In this document: one piece after another, positions 29,764-38,483 of the stretch
Layout of the letters: each line of letters starts with the position of its first letter
Numbering within the stretch: position 1 is the first letter of the stretch
Made by a program: the position numbers and the translations under genes
The notes under the pieces: generated by a model
The model's input: the letters and a program-made list of their open reading frames with translations, nothing else
Told to the model about the DNA's origin: nothing
The model's database searches: none
DNA from: Acidovorax sp. sic0104
Lineage (GTDB): Bacteria; Pseudomonadota; Gammaproteobacteria; Burkholderiales; Burkholderiaceae_C
DNA length: 64,000 nucleotides
Assembly (NCBI RefSeq): GCF_019219095.1
Contig: NZ_JAHUWH010000001.1
Location: 248,001-312,000, forward strand
Direction of reading: 5' to 3'

Positions 29764-30183
29764 GGAAATCCTTTTGTGCAATGCAGAGGGACGAACAGAT
29801 GGTCGCGGCGCAAACGAGAGGCCCGGCGAGTCGAGTGCGGCCAATCGGTGACGGTGAAAAATGCCGGAACGCAGGGGCACTGTAGGAACTTGCGTCGCAT
29901 TTGAACAATTCATTTGCACGGGTAGGCCATGATCAAAAGTTATGCCGCCAGCTGGTGCGTGCCGCCGCACCATCTCCGTGCCCTCTTTCCGCCGCACGCA
30001 CCGGCCGCTTTGCAGGCCCGCACTGGGCATCGGTACCGCGCACATAACTTCCCGGCATGGCCGGCCACGGCATTGGCATTGTCCAGGCGCGTCGCCCCGC
30101 CCTACAGTGCGCTTCAACGATCAGCGCGTCCTTCCATCCTTGCCGCCATCGCTCATCCCTTTATCCCTCCACTAGTCCACAAC
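29764..30183. other. Divergent intergenic region, no gene seen
   Basis: A 420-base gap between the divergent amino-acid-binding protein and DadA-like genes. The in-frame extension of the oxidase through it has no domain. Both promoters must lie here. I see no clear hairpin or repeat. Confidence 0.6.
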
Positions 30184-31398
30184 ATGCAGGTATGTGTTCT
30201 CGGCGCAGGCATCGTCGGCCTGGCCACCGCGTATGAACTTCAGCGGCGCGGCATGACAGTGACCGTGATCGACCAGGCCTTGCCCGGCGCTGGCGCCAGC
30301 GGCGGCAACGGCGCGCAACTGAGCTACAGCTACGTGCAGCCCCTGGCGGACGCCGGCATCTGGCGCCAATTGCCCAAACTGCTGCTGTCGCCCCGGTCCC
30401 CCCTCAAGCTGCGCCCGCAGTGGGACACGCAACAGTGGCGCTGGGGTGTGGAGTTCCTGCGGGCCTGCAATCGGTCCACATCCGAACGCAGCACGCGGCG
30501 GCTGCTCGCGTTGGCCGCGCTGAGCCGCCACCATTTCGAGGCCATGCTGCAGACCGAAGCGCTGGACTGCGATTTCTCGACCACGGGCAAGCTGGTGCTG
30601 TACGACACGCCCGCCGGCCTGAGCGCCGCACGCCGCCAGATGGACTTGCAGCAGCCCTGGGGTGGCCCGCAGGAGGCCGTTTCCGCAGCCCGGTGCATCG
30701 AGCTGGAGCCTGCACTCGCCCACTACCAGGGCCACATCGTGGGTGCCATCCACACACCCAGCGAATGCGCGGCCGACTGCCTCAAGGTCTGCCAGGGCCT
30801 GCAGCGGCTATTGACAGCGCGCGGCGTGCGCTTTGTGCTGGGCGCGAAGGTGCAAGGATTCTTGCGCGAGGGGCGGCGCATTGTCGCGGCACGCACCAGC
30901 GCGGGCGACATCGAAGCGCAGCAGTTTGTACTGGCCCTGGGCAGCGCCAGTCACCGGGCCGCCCGGATGCTGGGCTTTCGCTTGCCCATCTACCCGCTCA
31001 AGGGTTACAGCATCACGCTGGACACGGCAGGTGCGCCCGGCATAGCGCCGCGCGTCAGCGTGACCGATGCTGCACGCAAGGTGGTTTTCGCGCGCATCGG
31101 CGATCGCCTGCGCGTGGCCGGAATGGCGGAACTGGTAGGGCACGACGACAGCATTCCGCCAGCGCGCATCCGGAGTTTGTGCCAGGCCACGAGCGCCATC
31201 TTTCCGGGTTGCGGCGACTTCGGCACGCTGCGCCCGTGGACCGGAATGCGGCCTGCCACGCCCACCGGCGTACCGATGACGGGAGCGCATGCCGGCGCCC
31301 CTGACAACCTGCTGATCAACACGGGGCACGGGGCACTGGGATTCACGCTGGCCTTCGGTACGGCCGCCCAGGTCGCGCAGCTGCTCGCGCCGGACTGA
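30184..31398 (+). CDS. dadA: DadA-like FAD-dependent D-amino-acid dehydrogenase
   Basis: A 404-residue flavoprotein of the DAO family. The FAD-binding motif is the very N-terminus (VCVLGAGIVGLATAYELQRRG), followed by the acidic end of strand two in VIDQ. The central region has LYPLKGY-like IYPLKGYSITLD, and the C-terminus has GHGALGFTLAFGTA, both typical of DadA. It would oxidise D-amino acids to 2-oxo acids and ammonia at the membrane. It starts at the ATG at 30184. It is convergent with the LysR gene and divergent from the binding-protein/racemase pair. The alternative is another DAO-family amine oxidase. Confidence 0.87.
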   Translation: MQVCVLGAGIVGLATAYELQRRGMTVTVIDQALPGAGASGGNGAQLSYSYVQPLADAGIWRQLPKLLLSPRSPLKLRPQWDTQQWRWGVEFLRACNRSTSERSTRRLLALAALSRHHFEAMLQTEALDCDFSTTGKLVLYDTPAGLSAARRQMDLQQPWGGPQEAVSAARCIELEPALAHYQGHIVGAIHTPSECAADCLKVCQGLQRLLTARGVRFVLGAKVQGFLREGRRIVAARTSAGDIEAQQFVLALGSASHRAARMLGFRLPIYPLKGYSITLDTAGAPGIAPRVSVTDAARKVVFARIGDRLRVAGMAELVGHDDSIPPARIRSLCQATSAIFPGCGDFGTLRPWTGMRPATPTGVPMTGAHAGAPDNLLINTGHGALGFTLAFGTAAQVAQLLAPD

Positions 31399-31399
31399 T

Positions 31400-31426
31400 C
31401 ATTGCGCGCAGCGCGGCTCCGCAATG
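31400..31426. terminator. Weak hairpin between convergent dadA and lysR
   Basis: CATTGCG and CGCAATG form a 7-base stem around a GC-rich loop in the 42-base gap between the two stops. There is no T-tract. Its role is inferred from position. Confidence 0.3.
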
Positions 31427-31440
31427 CGCCTGCCGGGTGC

Positions 31441-32367
31441 CTATTCGGCCACAGACAACCCCACGGATTCCATCGTCTCCGCCACCGCCTGGCGCATGCA
31501 GCGCGTCATGGCGCTGGCCAGCAGCGAGCTGGGCCGGTTCACGGTGCGCAGCGACTTGATGGGCACGGCGATGTGAGGCGCCAGCGCGAGTACATCGACC
31601 TTGCTGCGGTCCGCCGATGCGGCAGTGCATGCATCCACCACCGCCACCGCATGTCCGTGGTGCGCCAGCGCCAGCGCTGCGTGGTAGGTCTGCACGGTGA
31701 TGGCCGTCTTCAGTCCCACTCCCGCTTCGCGGCACGCATGGTTGACCACCGTGCCAATGGGGTCGCGCACATCCAGCCGCACGACAGGCGCGTGCGCCAG
31801 ATCGGCCAGGTGCACGGAGCCAGATGCCACCAGCGGCGCATCCAGCATGCCCTTGGGCGCCACGCAGAGCATGCGCCCATCGGCCAGATGCTCCTGCGTG
31901 AGCGAGGGGTGCGCGACCGCACTGAACACAAAGCCCACGTCGGCCTCCTGCAGCACCAGGGCCGACACGATCTGCGGCGAATGCAGTGCGTCGATGGTGA
32001 TCACCACATCCGGATGCGCCTGGCGAAAGAACCGCAGTGCGCGCGGAAGCACTTCGTAGCTCAGGGCCAGCACGCTCAGGATGTGCAGCTCGCCCTCCCG
32101 CCGGTCGCTTTTGAGGCTGTTGGCCAGACGTTGGACGTCGTCGAGCTGGGTGAACAACCGCTCGATGTGCGGGTACAGCGTCTGTGCCTCGGTGGTCGGA
32201 ACCAGGCGGCCCTTGGTGCGGTTGAACAGCGCAAAACCCAGCTGCAGTTCCGCGTGGGCCAGGATGCGGCTGACGGCCGGCTGGGTGACGTTGATAAGGC
32301 GCGCCGCAGCGCTCACGCTGCCGGTGAGCATGACGGCGTTGAAGACTTCAATGTGGCGAAGGCGCAT
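31441..32367 (-). CDS. LysR-family transcriptional regulator
   Basis: A 308-residue regulator. The N-terminal helix-turn-helix is seen in GSVSAAARLINVTQPAVSRI, followed by the LysR linker helix and two effector half-domains (from about residue 90). The ATG at 32367 (MRLRHIEVF) fits the family start better than the TTG 15 bases upstream. Its gene is convergent with dadA. LysR genes near D-amino acid or opine oxidases often control them, so regulation of the racemase/binding-protein/DadA group is a reasonable inference. The distance from the shared divergent promoter makes this uncertain. Confidence 0.9.
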   Translation of the reverse strand: MRLRHIEVFNAVMLTGSVSAAARLINVTQPAVSRILAHAELQLGFALFNRTKGRLVPTTEAQTLYPHIERLFTQLDDVQRLANSLKSDRREGELHILSVLALSYEVLPRALRFFRQAHPDVVITIDALHSPQIVSALVLQEADVGFVFSAVAHPSLTQEHLADGRMLCVAPKGMLDAPLVASGSVHLADLAHAPVVRLDVRDPIGTVVNHACREAGVGLKTAITVQTYHAALALAHHGHAVAVVDACTAASADRSKVDVLALAPHIAVPIKSLRTVNRPSSLLASAMTRCMRQAVAETMESVGLSVAE

Positions 32368-32506
32368 GGGGTGACGATGCAAGGAACGGGCCGGTTGCGC
32401 AATCCCCGATCATCCCATTGATGCCAGGTGACATTGCCTGCTGCGGCTCGCAGGCCGTGAGCGTAGCCCCAACCCGACAGCCAGGCCCATCAAGGCAACG
32501 TACCCA

Positions 32507-34615
32507 TCAAACAGGCCCCAGGGCCATCCTCCCCGAGGCTGTCGCCTGGCGCGCGTACCGCGTCTCGACCCGGTTGCGGCCTGCCCGCTTGGCGTCGTAG
32601 CAGGCCATGTCCGCCGCATACAGTACCGAAGGCACATCCTGCAAGCTGGCGTCGAGCACCACCAGTCCGATGCTGACGCCCAGCGTGAAACTGCGTCCCT
32701 GGTAGGCTGGTTCCCACGCCTGCACGGAAGCGCGCAATTGCTCTGCCACAGCCTGCCCACGGGCCAGCGCGCAGCCCGGCAGCACCACGGCGAACTCGTC
32801 GCCCCCCAGGCGCGCAGCCCACCCCACCTGCCGCACCTGCGACTCCAGCAGCCGGGCCACGTGGCGCAGAACGTCGTCCCCGGCATCGTGCCCGGCGATA
32901 TCGTTGACCACCGTGAAATGGTCCAGGTCCAGGAAGAGCACCACGCCATCGCCTGGCATGTCGCCGCCGGCATCGGGCTCGCGCGGGCGGGCCGAGCGTT
33001 CGGCCAGCAGCGTGCCCAGACGCTCGTCGAAGGCATTGCGGTTGTAGAGCTGGGTCAGCGCGTCGTGGGCACGTTCCCAGTCGTGCTGGGCCTGGGCCTC
33101 GCGCGCGGCAGTGATGTCTTCGAGGATCCACACGGTGCCGCCCGCCATCTCGTCAGGCTGCACCCCACGGCCCTGAACGCGTGCCCACACGGGACTGCCG
33201 TCCTTGCGCATGAAGCATACATCGCCGTCGAACGCGCCATGCGCTGCAAACTCGGCCTGCACGCGGTCGCCGATGCGCTCGTATTCCGCATCGCTCGCAT
33301 ACAGCGCGCGTGCGGGACGACCCTGCAGTTCTCCCGCCGTGTAACCCAGCATCAGGCAGGCCTGGCGGCCCACCACCTCGAGGATGCCGTGGCGCGTTAT
33401 GACGATGCCCACCGACGCGTTGTCCAGCACGGCCTGGAACTGACCGTCCAGCGTGGCCTTGTGCAACTGCTCGCGGCTGCCTTGCTGGGCCAGGCCCTGG
33501 AAGACCTGCACCAAGTCGCCCACCTCGCCGCCCGCTTTCGGCCAGGCGATGTCGTGCGGCTGAGGGAGCGGCTGACGTACATCGCGCCGAAGCATCTGCA
33601 GCGCGCTGTGCCGCAGATGCGACAGAGGCTGCGCCATCCAGACCATGGCCGACGCCACCAGGAGCATGCACAGTGCCATGCTCGCGGCAGCGAGCCACCA
33701 GGCTTCACGCTGAGCACCTTGCAGCGGTGCGAGCAGCGCCTGCGAAGGGCTGACCCGCGCGACGATCCACTGCGGCAAGGGCATGCCGGCCATGCTGACG
33801 ATGTGCCCCGCCTCCAGGTGTGTGGCGCCCCGCCCGGCCACGGGCTGGGCCTGGTCCAGCCAGCGGCCGTACACGGGCGCGAGGCCCGCTTCGTCATGCA
33901 CCTTGCCCAGGATGCGCGCGGGATCGGTGTGCGACAGGATGGTGCCGTCACGGGTGAAGACGATGAGCCGCGATCCATCGCGTGCCGGCAGCGTCATCGA
34001 CGGGGGCAGCAGCCCCTGCGACTGCAGGCGCAGCGCGCCGGCCACGACGCCCAGCACCGAACCATCCTCGCGGTGCAAAGGCATGGTGAACATCACCCGC
34101 GCATCGCTGGTGCGCGCAGCGACCAGTTCCGAGACCAGCGGCTTGCCGTCCACCAGCGTACGGCGCAAGGCGTCGCGCTCGGCCGGATCCAGGTCTGCAG
34201 CCTGCTCCAGCCGCCCGCCGCGCAGGTTCATGCGCAGCTCGCCGTTGGAGCGTGCGACCTGCATGGCATCAAAGAACTGCACGGCGGGCAGGCCCTGCTG
34301 CAGCAGCCACTCCAGCGTGGAAGGGGACTCCAGCATGCCCGGCGTGATGCCGGCCGCCACGGTGCGCAGCACTTTCTGGCTCTGCTCGATCTTGCTGGCC
34401 AGAAGCCGCGCGACGACCTCGACCTCATCTGTCTGCTGGGCCACCACGCGGCGCATGGCCTCCTGGCCCGAGGCGCGGGTGACCAGCCACGCGGCGACGG
34501 CACCTGACAGCGCGACAGCCAGCACCGCCACCAGCACGAGCTTGAGCACCAGCGAACCGGGCACGAACCAGCCCGGCGCCTCTGGGTGCTGCGCAGGGTG
34601 GTTCGGCGGTGTCAT
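32507..34615 (-). CDS. Membrane diguanylate cyclase with periplasmic sensor and PAS domain
   Basis: A 702-residue protein. A membrane segment (LVLKLVLVAVLAVALSGAVAA) is followed by a dCache-like periplasmic sensor (about residues 50-300), then a second membrane segment (WWLAAASMALCMLLVASAM). A HAMP-like stretch leads to a PAS domain of about 400-515 and a GGDEF domain with GGDEF at 604-608. The inhibitory RxxD before the active site is absent (VRQVGWAARL), so the enzyme may escape product inhibition. The ATG at 34615 has GGAG 7 bases upstream. It is monocistronic on this strand. Confidence 0.87.
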   Translation of the reverse strand: MTPPNHPAQHPEAPGWFVPGSLVLKLVLVAVLAVALSGAVAAWLVTRASGQEAMRRVVAQQTDEVEVVARLLASKIEQSQKVLRTVAAGITPGMLESPSTLEWLLQQGLPAVQFFDAMQVARSNGELRMNLRGGRLEQAADLDPAERDALRRTLVDGKPLVSELVAARTSDARVMFTMPLHREDGSVLGVVAGALRLQSQGLLPPSMTLPARDGSRLIVFTRDGTILSHTDPARILGKVHDEAGLAPVYGRWLDQAQPVAGRGATHLEAGHIVSMAGMPLPQWIVARVSPSQALLAPLQGAQREAWWLAAASMALCMLLVASAMVWMAQPLSHLRHSALQMLRRDVRQPLPQPHDIAWPKAGGEVGDLVQVFQGLAQQGSREQLHKATLDGQFQAVLDNASVGIVITRHGILEVVGRQACLMLGYTAGELQGRPARALYASDAEYERIGDRVQAEFAAHGAFDGDVCFMRKDGSPVWARVQGRGVQPDEMAGGTVWILEDITAAREAQAQHDWERAHDALTQLYNRNAFDERLGTLLAERSARPREPDAGGDMPGDGVVLFLDLDHFTVVNDIAGHDAGDDVLRHVARLLESQVRQVGWAARLGGDEFAVVLPGCALARGQAVAEQLRASVQAWEPAYQGRSFTLGVSIGLVVLDASLQDVPSVLYAADMACYDAKRAGRNRVETRYARQATASGRMALGPV

Positions 34616-34767
34616 GGGCACTCCGTGCGGGAAATGCCAAATGGGCGGGTGGCGTTGGGCATGGATTCGTCTGGCTGAACCGGACCTTTGCCAACGAATA
34701 TACGCAGCCACCGTACCCCGGGGCTTGGGTGGAACCCTCGGTCAAACCTGGGGAAAAACCCTCATTG

Positions 34768-34862
34768 GAAGCCCCCTAAGCCGCTGCGCGGCTTCCCCCG
34801 GAGGGGGACGCACCCGGTGGACTGGCTAAGCCAGATCCACGGGTGCACCGGTATGGGGGCGT
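34768..34862. repeat. Dispersed long repeat, family 2, copy B
   Basis: This is the counterpart of 23461-23554: GAAGCCCCCT, CCGCTGCGCGGCTTCCCCC, CACCCGGTGGACTGG, AAGCCAGATCCACGG and TGGGGGCG. With the partial copy after it, it fills most of the 418-base gap 34616-35033, where I see no gene. Confidence 0.75.
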
Positions 34863-34910
34863 GCTTGTGCGAAGGGCGGTGCCCGCTATCGCGATATCAA
34901 TGGCGCTTCA

Positions 34911-34960
34911 CTCCCCCCGGAGGAGGACGGTCCCCGGTGGACTGGTATGGGGGCGTGAAG
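34911..34960. repeat. Partial third copy of family 2 repeat
   Basis: CTCCCCCCGGAGGAGGACGG, CCCCGGTGGACTGG and TATGGGGGCG repeat the inner part of copy B. Both are followed by GAAGGGCGGTGC, so the downstream flank was duplicated too. Confidence 0.6.
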
Positions 34961-35033
34961 GGCGGTGCTCTAGGGCGACCTCAATGGCATCGCAATGACA
35001 CTGCAATGCGACGCCCAACGTGGCTCGATCAGG

Positions 35034-35657
35034 TCAGCAGCCGGCCATGGATTGGAGGGCCCGGGGGTGCGGAAGATTCAGCACGTTGCCGGTGCCGTGC
35101 ACCAAGCCCAACTCCCGCAGGTGGCGCAGCACCCGCGAGAATGTCTCTGGGGCGATACCCAGTTGCGCGGCGATCAGGCGCTTGCGCAGGTGCAGCGTGA
35201 CCTGCATCGCGCCGCTGTGGTCGGGCTGCGCATGCTTGAGCAGCCACTGGGCGCAGCGCGATTCGGCGTCCTGCGCCAGGCGGCTCACGGCCAGTTCGGA
35301 CTGCTGGCGGTAGCCCTGGGCCATGTCCAGCAACAGGCCCCGGGCGCCAGCGGGCATGTCGGACAGGCTGCGCCGGAACTCCTCGATGGGCAGGCGGCGT
35401 ACCTGCAGGCGGGTGTCGGCCACCATGTCCACGGGAAACGGAAGCCCCAGCAGCGCAGACGCGGCATCGAGCCAGAACGGCCCTTCCACCGCCCCGAGCT
35501 GGTGGCGCAGGAAGCCATCGTCGAGCACACCACGCAGCACGCGGCCGGTTTCCAGGTGCAGCACCGAGGTGAGCACTTCGTTGCGTCTGCGCAGCACCTC
35601 ACCGGCGGCAATCACCTCGGTGGTGGCGGGCAGTGAGAAATGGGTAGAGCGCAGCAT
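35034..35657 (-). CDS. Crp/Fnr-family regulator without the iron-sulfur cysteines
   Basis: A 207-residue regulator. Residues 1-120 form a cyclic-nucleotide-like beta barrel, and the C-terminal helix-turn-helix is RKRLIAAQLGIAPETFSR. The recognition helix keeps E-x-x-S-R (ETFSR), the residues with which FNR reads TTGAT. The N-terminal Cys cluster of oxygen-sensing FNR is missing, so the signal is different (heme, redox or another ligand). An FNR-type box lies 36 bases upstream of the ATG at 35657, which suggests autoregulation. It is divergent from the EAL-GGDEF gene. The start MLRSTHF is favoured; an extension to 35693 would overlap the box. Confidence 0.85.
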   Translation of the reverse strand: MLRSTHFSLPATTEVIAAGEVLRRRNEVLTSVLHLETGRVLRGVLDDGFLRHQLGAVEGPFWLDAASALLGLPFPVDMVADTRLQVRRLPIEEFRRSLSDMPAGARGLLLDMAQGYRQQSELAVSRLAQDAESRCAQWLLKHAQPDHSGAMQVTLHLRKRLIAAQLGIAPETFSRVLRHLRELGLVHGTGNVLNLPHPRALQSMAGC

Positions 35658-35692
35658 GCAGCCGACTGTGCCCTGGGGGCAGCATCCGGGCA

Positions 35693-35706
35693 TTGAGACA
35701 GATCAA
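35693..35706. promoter_or_regulatory. FNR-type box
   Basis: TTGAGACAGATCAA matches TTGAT-N4-ATCAA at nine of ten specified bases. It lies between the divergent Crp/Fnr and EAL-GGDEF genes, 36 bases from the former. The regulator's own ExxSR helix fits such a site. Confidence 0.6.
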
Positions 35707-35814
35707 AGCCACACCACGGCATAACCCGCGCCGCGCAAGGATTTGCGCGAAATGACACACCCCGCCGCAGCGACCCGTACCCGCGTGCGGTCCGCATCCC
35801 GATCACGTCGAATT

Positions 35815-35842
35815 CGTGACAGCTTGTAACCAGTCTGTCACG
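35815..35842. promoter_or_regulatory. Inverted repeat upstream of the EAL-GGDEF gene
   Basis: CGTGACAG and CTGTCACG form a perfect 8-base inverted repeat with 12 bases between, ending 44 bases before the ATG at 35886. It is a likely operator or promoter-overlapping site; the binding protein is unknown. Confidence 0.45.
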
Positions 35843-35885
35843 GGCCCCCGGTATCTTCAGTGCCTAGCTCAAGGTGACCAACGCA

Positions 35886-37760
35886 ATGCAGAACTTGAAG
35901 GCAAGCCGGCTGGCGGCAATGATGGGGCTGCTCTCGCGCGCGGCGCGCAATGGCGCCGGGCCCTTGTCTGCCCTCATGCAAGGTGGAGGGCTGCAATGCG
36001 TCTTCCAGCCGCTGGCCGACCTGCGCGAAGGCGAGATATATGCCCACGAGGCGCTGATCCGTGGCCCCGCCGGATCCAACATGCACACACCCGACGTGCT
36101 TCTGGCGATGGCACAGCGCGAAGGCATCCTGCAGGACTTCGAGCTGCTGTGCGTCTTCACGGCCCTGGAGCAGTGGGGCACGCTGGGTGCGCCGGGACGC
36201 CTGTTCGTCAACATCAGCGCCGACGCGCTGGTACACGGAGTGGCCCTGATCGGCGCCGGGCGGCTGGGCGAGATGGTGCGCAGCCTGGGCGTGAGCGCAC
36301 GCATGCTGGTGCTGGAGATCACCGAGCACGAACGCGTGAGCGACATGCCGCTGCTGCGCGAAGCCATCCAGGCCGTGCACGCCTGCGGCGCGCGCATGGC
36401 GCTGGACGACTTCGGCGACGGCCGCTCCAGCCTGCGCCTGTGGTCCGAGGTCAAGCCCGACTTCGTGAAGATCGACAAGTACTTCATCCACGACATCAGC
36501 GACCACCCCGAGAACCTGCAGGTGCTGCAGGCCATCAAGGGCATCGCCGACGTGTTCGGCACCACGCTGATCGCCGAAGGCATCGAGACCCGCGACGACC
36601 TGCGCGCGCTGCGCGACCTGGACATCCCCTACGGCCAGGGCTGGCTGCTGGGCCGCCCGCAGGCCACCCCGCGGCGCGCGGTCGAGGGGCCCGCGCGGGA
36701 TGCTATGCAGGACCGGCGCGTGGCCGTGTTGCCGCACCTGGGCCAGGCCGCACGCCCGGGCGTGCTGCGCAGTCTTTTGGTGGTGCAGGCCCCCACGGCG
36801 GCACCAGCCACCAGCAACGACTCCGTGGCGGCCATCTTCCAGGACCGCACTGACCTGCACGCGCTGGCCGTGGTGGACGGCACGACACCGGTGGCGCTCA
36901 TCAACCGCCAGCAGTTCATGAACCACTACGCCACGCTGTACTTCCGCGAGGTGCACGGGCGCAAGCCCTGCCTGGCGTTCGCCAACCCGTCACCGCGCGT
37001 GGTGGAGCTGGACTGCGATGTGGACCAGCTCGTGGGCATCCTCACATCGCAGGACCAGCGCTACCTGAGCGACGGCTACATCGTGACCGACAACGGCCGG
37101 TATCTGGGCCTGGGCACCGGCGACCAGCTGGTGCGCGCCGTGACCGAGACCCGCATCGAAGCCGCACGCCATGCCAACCCACTCACCTTCTTGCCCGGAA
37201 ACATCCCCATCAGCCTGCACATGCAGCGCCTGCTGGACGCCGGCACCGAGTTCGTCGCCTGCTACGCGGACCTGAACAACTTTAAGCCCTTCAACGACCA
37301 CTACGGCTACTGGCGCGGCGACCAGATGATCCGCCTGGTGGCCCGCCTGGCCACGGCGCACTGCGACGCGCGGCGCGACTTCGTGGGGCATGTGGGCGGG
37401 GATGATTTCATGCTGATTTTTCAGAGCAGCAACTGGCTGCAGCGCTGCAAAAACATCGTGGATGAATTTGCGCGCGAGGCGCTCACCCTGTTCGACGACG
37501 CGGCGCGCAAGGCGGGCGGCATCGGGGCCGAGGACCGGCACGGGGTGCAGCGCTTCTTTGCGTGCACCACGCTGTCGATCGGCGCGGTGCGGATCATGCC
37601 GGGGCGGTTTCGGCATGCGGAAGAGGTGGCTAATCTGGCGGCAGTGGCCAAGCACGAGGCCAAGCAGTCATGCTGCGGGGTGGTGCTGCACGGTGCAGCG
37701 GGTGACCTGGCTTTGAGCAACCTTGCAATCAGTCGTGCGCTGAAGGTGCTGGTGGCGTAG
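35886..37760 (+). CDS. EAL-GGDEF protein with EAL first and a variant GGDDF
   Basis: A 624-residue cytoplasmic protein. The EAL phosphodiesterase domain comes first (about 30-275) with EAL intact at 55-57, plus ISADALVHG-type NIS, ITEHE, DDFGDG and KIDKYF. The central 130 residues resemble a pair of CBS domains (for example DLHALAVVDGTTPVALINR). The C-terminal GGDEF domain has GGDDF at 504-508, a departure that may still allow GTP binding. The likely job is cyclic-di-GMP breakdown, with the cyclase domain regulatory. A GTG at 35874 is possible, but the ATG at 35886 has AAGG about 10 bases upstream. It is divergent from the Crp/Fnr gene. Confidence 0.87.
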   Translation: MQNLKASRLAAMMGLLSRAARNGAGPLSALMQGGGLQCVFQPLADLREGEIYAHEALIRGPAGSNMHTPDVLLAMAQREGILQDFELLCVFTALEQWGTLGAPGRLFVNISADALVHGVALIGAGRLGEMVRSLGVSARMLVLEITEHERVSDMPLLREAIQAVHACGARMALDDFGDGRSSLRLWSEVKPDFVKIDKYFIHDISDHPENLQVLQAIKGIADVFGTTLIAEGIETRDDLRALRDLDIPYGQGWLLGRPQATPRRAVEGPARDAMQDRRVAVLPHLGQAARPGVLRSLLVVQAPTAAPATSNDSVAAIFQDRTDLHALAVVDGTTPVALINRQQFMNHYATLYFREVHGRKPCLAFANPSPRVVELDCDVDQLVGILTSQDQRYLSDGYIVTDNGRYLGLGTGDQLVRAVTETRIEAARHANPLTFLPGNIPISLHMQRLLDAGTEFVACYADLNNFKPFNDHYGYWRGDQMIRLVARLATAHCDARRDFVGHVGGDDFMLIFQSSNWLQRCKNIVDEFAREALTLFDDAARKAGGIGAEDRHGVQRFFACTTLSIGAVRIMPGRFRHAEEVANLAAVAKHEAKQSCCGVVLHGAAGDLALSNLAISRALKVLVA

Positions 37761-37843
37761 GTGCTTGGCACAAAGAAACCGGTGTGGAATGTCTAGGCCC
37801 ACACTTGGAAGTTGCGCGTGAACTGAACTCGGCACTTCACCGC

Positions 37844-38329
37844 TCAGGGCAGCGTGGTGCCACGCTTCATCTTGCGGCGGAGCGCGCGTAAAAATGGGAA
37901 TGAGACAGCCAGCAACGCCAAGCTAGCAATCATGCTCAGCACGCCAAGGGAAGGGCCGCAGTTCACCCCATAGTCATTGCACGTGTAGCGCTTTTTCCAG
38001 CCCGTTATGTCGTCCCCGCCCCCGTTTTCATCCATGCCATTCCTTCCCTTGGAATACAGCAAGTATCCGGGCTGATCTCCTGTCACTTTGTATACAAAGT
38101 TGTTTCCCCAGCGATCCTTTGGCGGAGAATTTAAGTACGGCCTAAACAGCTCGTCCAGGGAGAGAGGAAGCTCCTTGAAATCATGCTCATAGAGCTGCAC
38201 GAGTTGCTGCAAAGACTCCACCTCAGAGGCCACTACATAGACCACTTGTGTTGTTGGAAGCGCGGCCCCGGGCAGTGCCGCGAGTGCCAGGCTGTATGAG
38301 AGCGTGCGAATACGCAGATGTCGGATCAT
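37844..38329 (-). CDS. Small membrane protein with type II secretion GspG-like domain
   Basis: A 161-residue protein. A short N-terminal hydrophobic stretch (SYSLALAALPGAALP) is followed by a domain like the C-terminal part of the pseudopilin GspG: LSLDELFRPYLNSPPKDRWG, NNFVYKV, then GYLLYSKGRNGMDENGGGDD. A C-terminal membrane segment (LGVLSMIASLALLAVSFPFL) ends in a basic tail. It lacks the prepilin signal with Glu5, so it is not an ordinary pseudopilin. The start is uncertain (38356 is an alternative). The G+C content is clearly lower than in the neighbours (27 of 60 bases in 38041-38100), suggesting recent acquisition. No secretion genes are near. Its role is unknown. Confidence 0.65.
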   Translation of the reverse strand: MIRHLRIRTLSYSLALAALPGAALPTTQVVYVVASEVESLQQLVQLYEHDFKELPLSLDELFRPYLNSPPKDRWGNNFVYKVTGDQPGYLLYSKGRNGMDENGGGDDITGWKKRYTCNDYGVNCGPSLGVLSMIASLALLAVSFPFLRALRRKMKRGTTLP

Positions 38330-38483
38330 GCACGCCCAATGTAAGAGACGCTCCATCCGACCATGGCTCTTTCGTAGTCTGTGCTCACGAGACAGCGGGG
38401 GAGGGATCCGAAAAGCATTCCCATAGAGCCGATCCGCACTCACCGCAGTTGTCTGCTTGCGCCTCAAGCCCCACGCCAAAACC

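Noticed and set aside
29929-30183. In-frame upstream extension of the DadA-like gene (85 codons)
   Set aside because: The extension has no domain, and the FAD motif begins right after the ATG at 30184, as in normal DadA proteins.
38085-38100. Perfect 16-base palindrome ACTTTGTATACAAAGT resembling GntR sites
   Set aside because: It lies inside the coding sequence of the GspG-like gene, and its outer bases differ from the purine operators. Chance in lower-GC DNA is likely, though a search for copies could change this.
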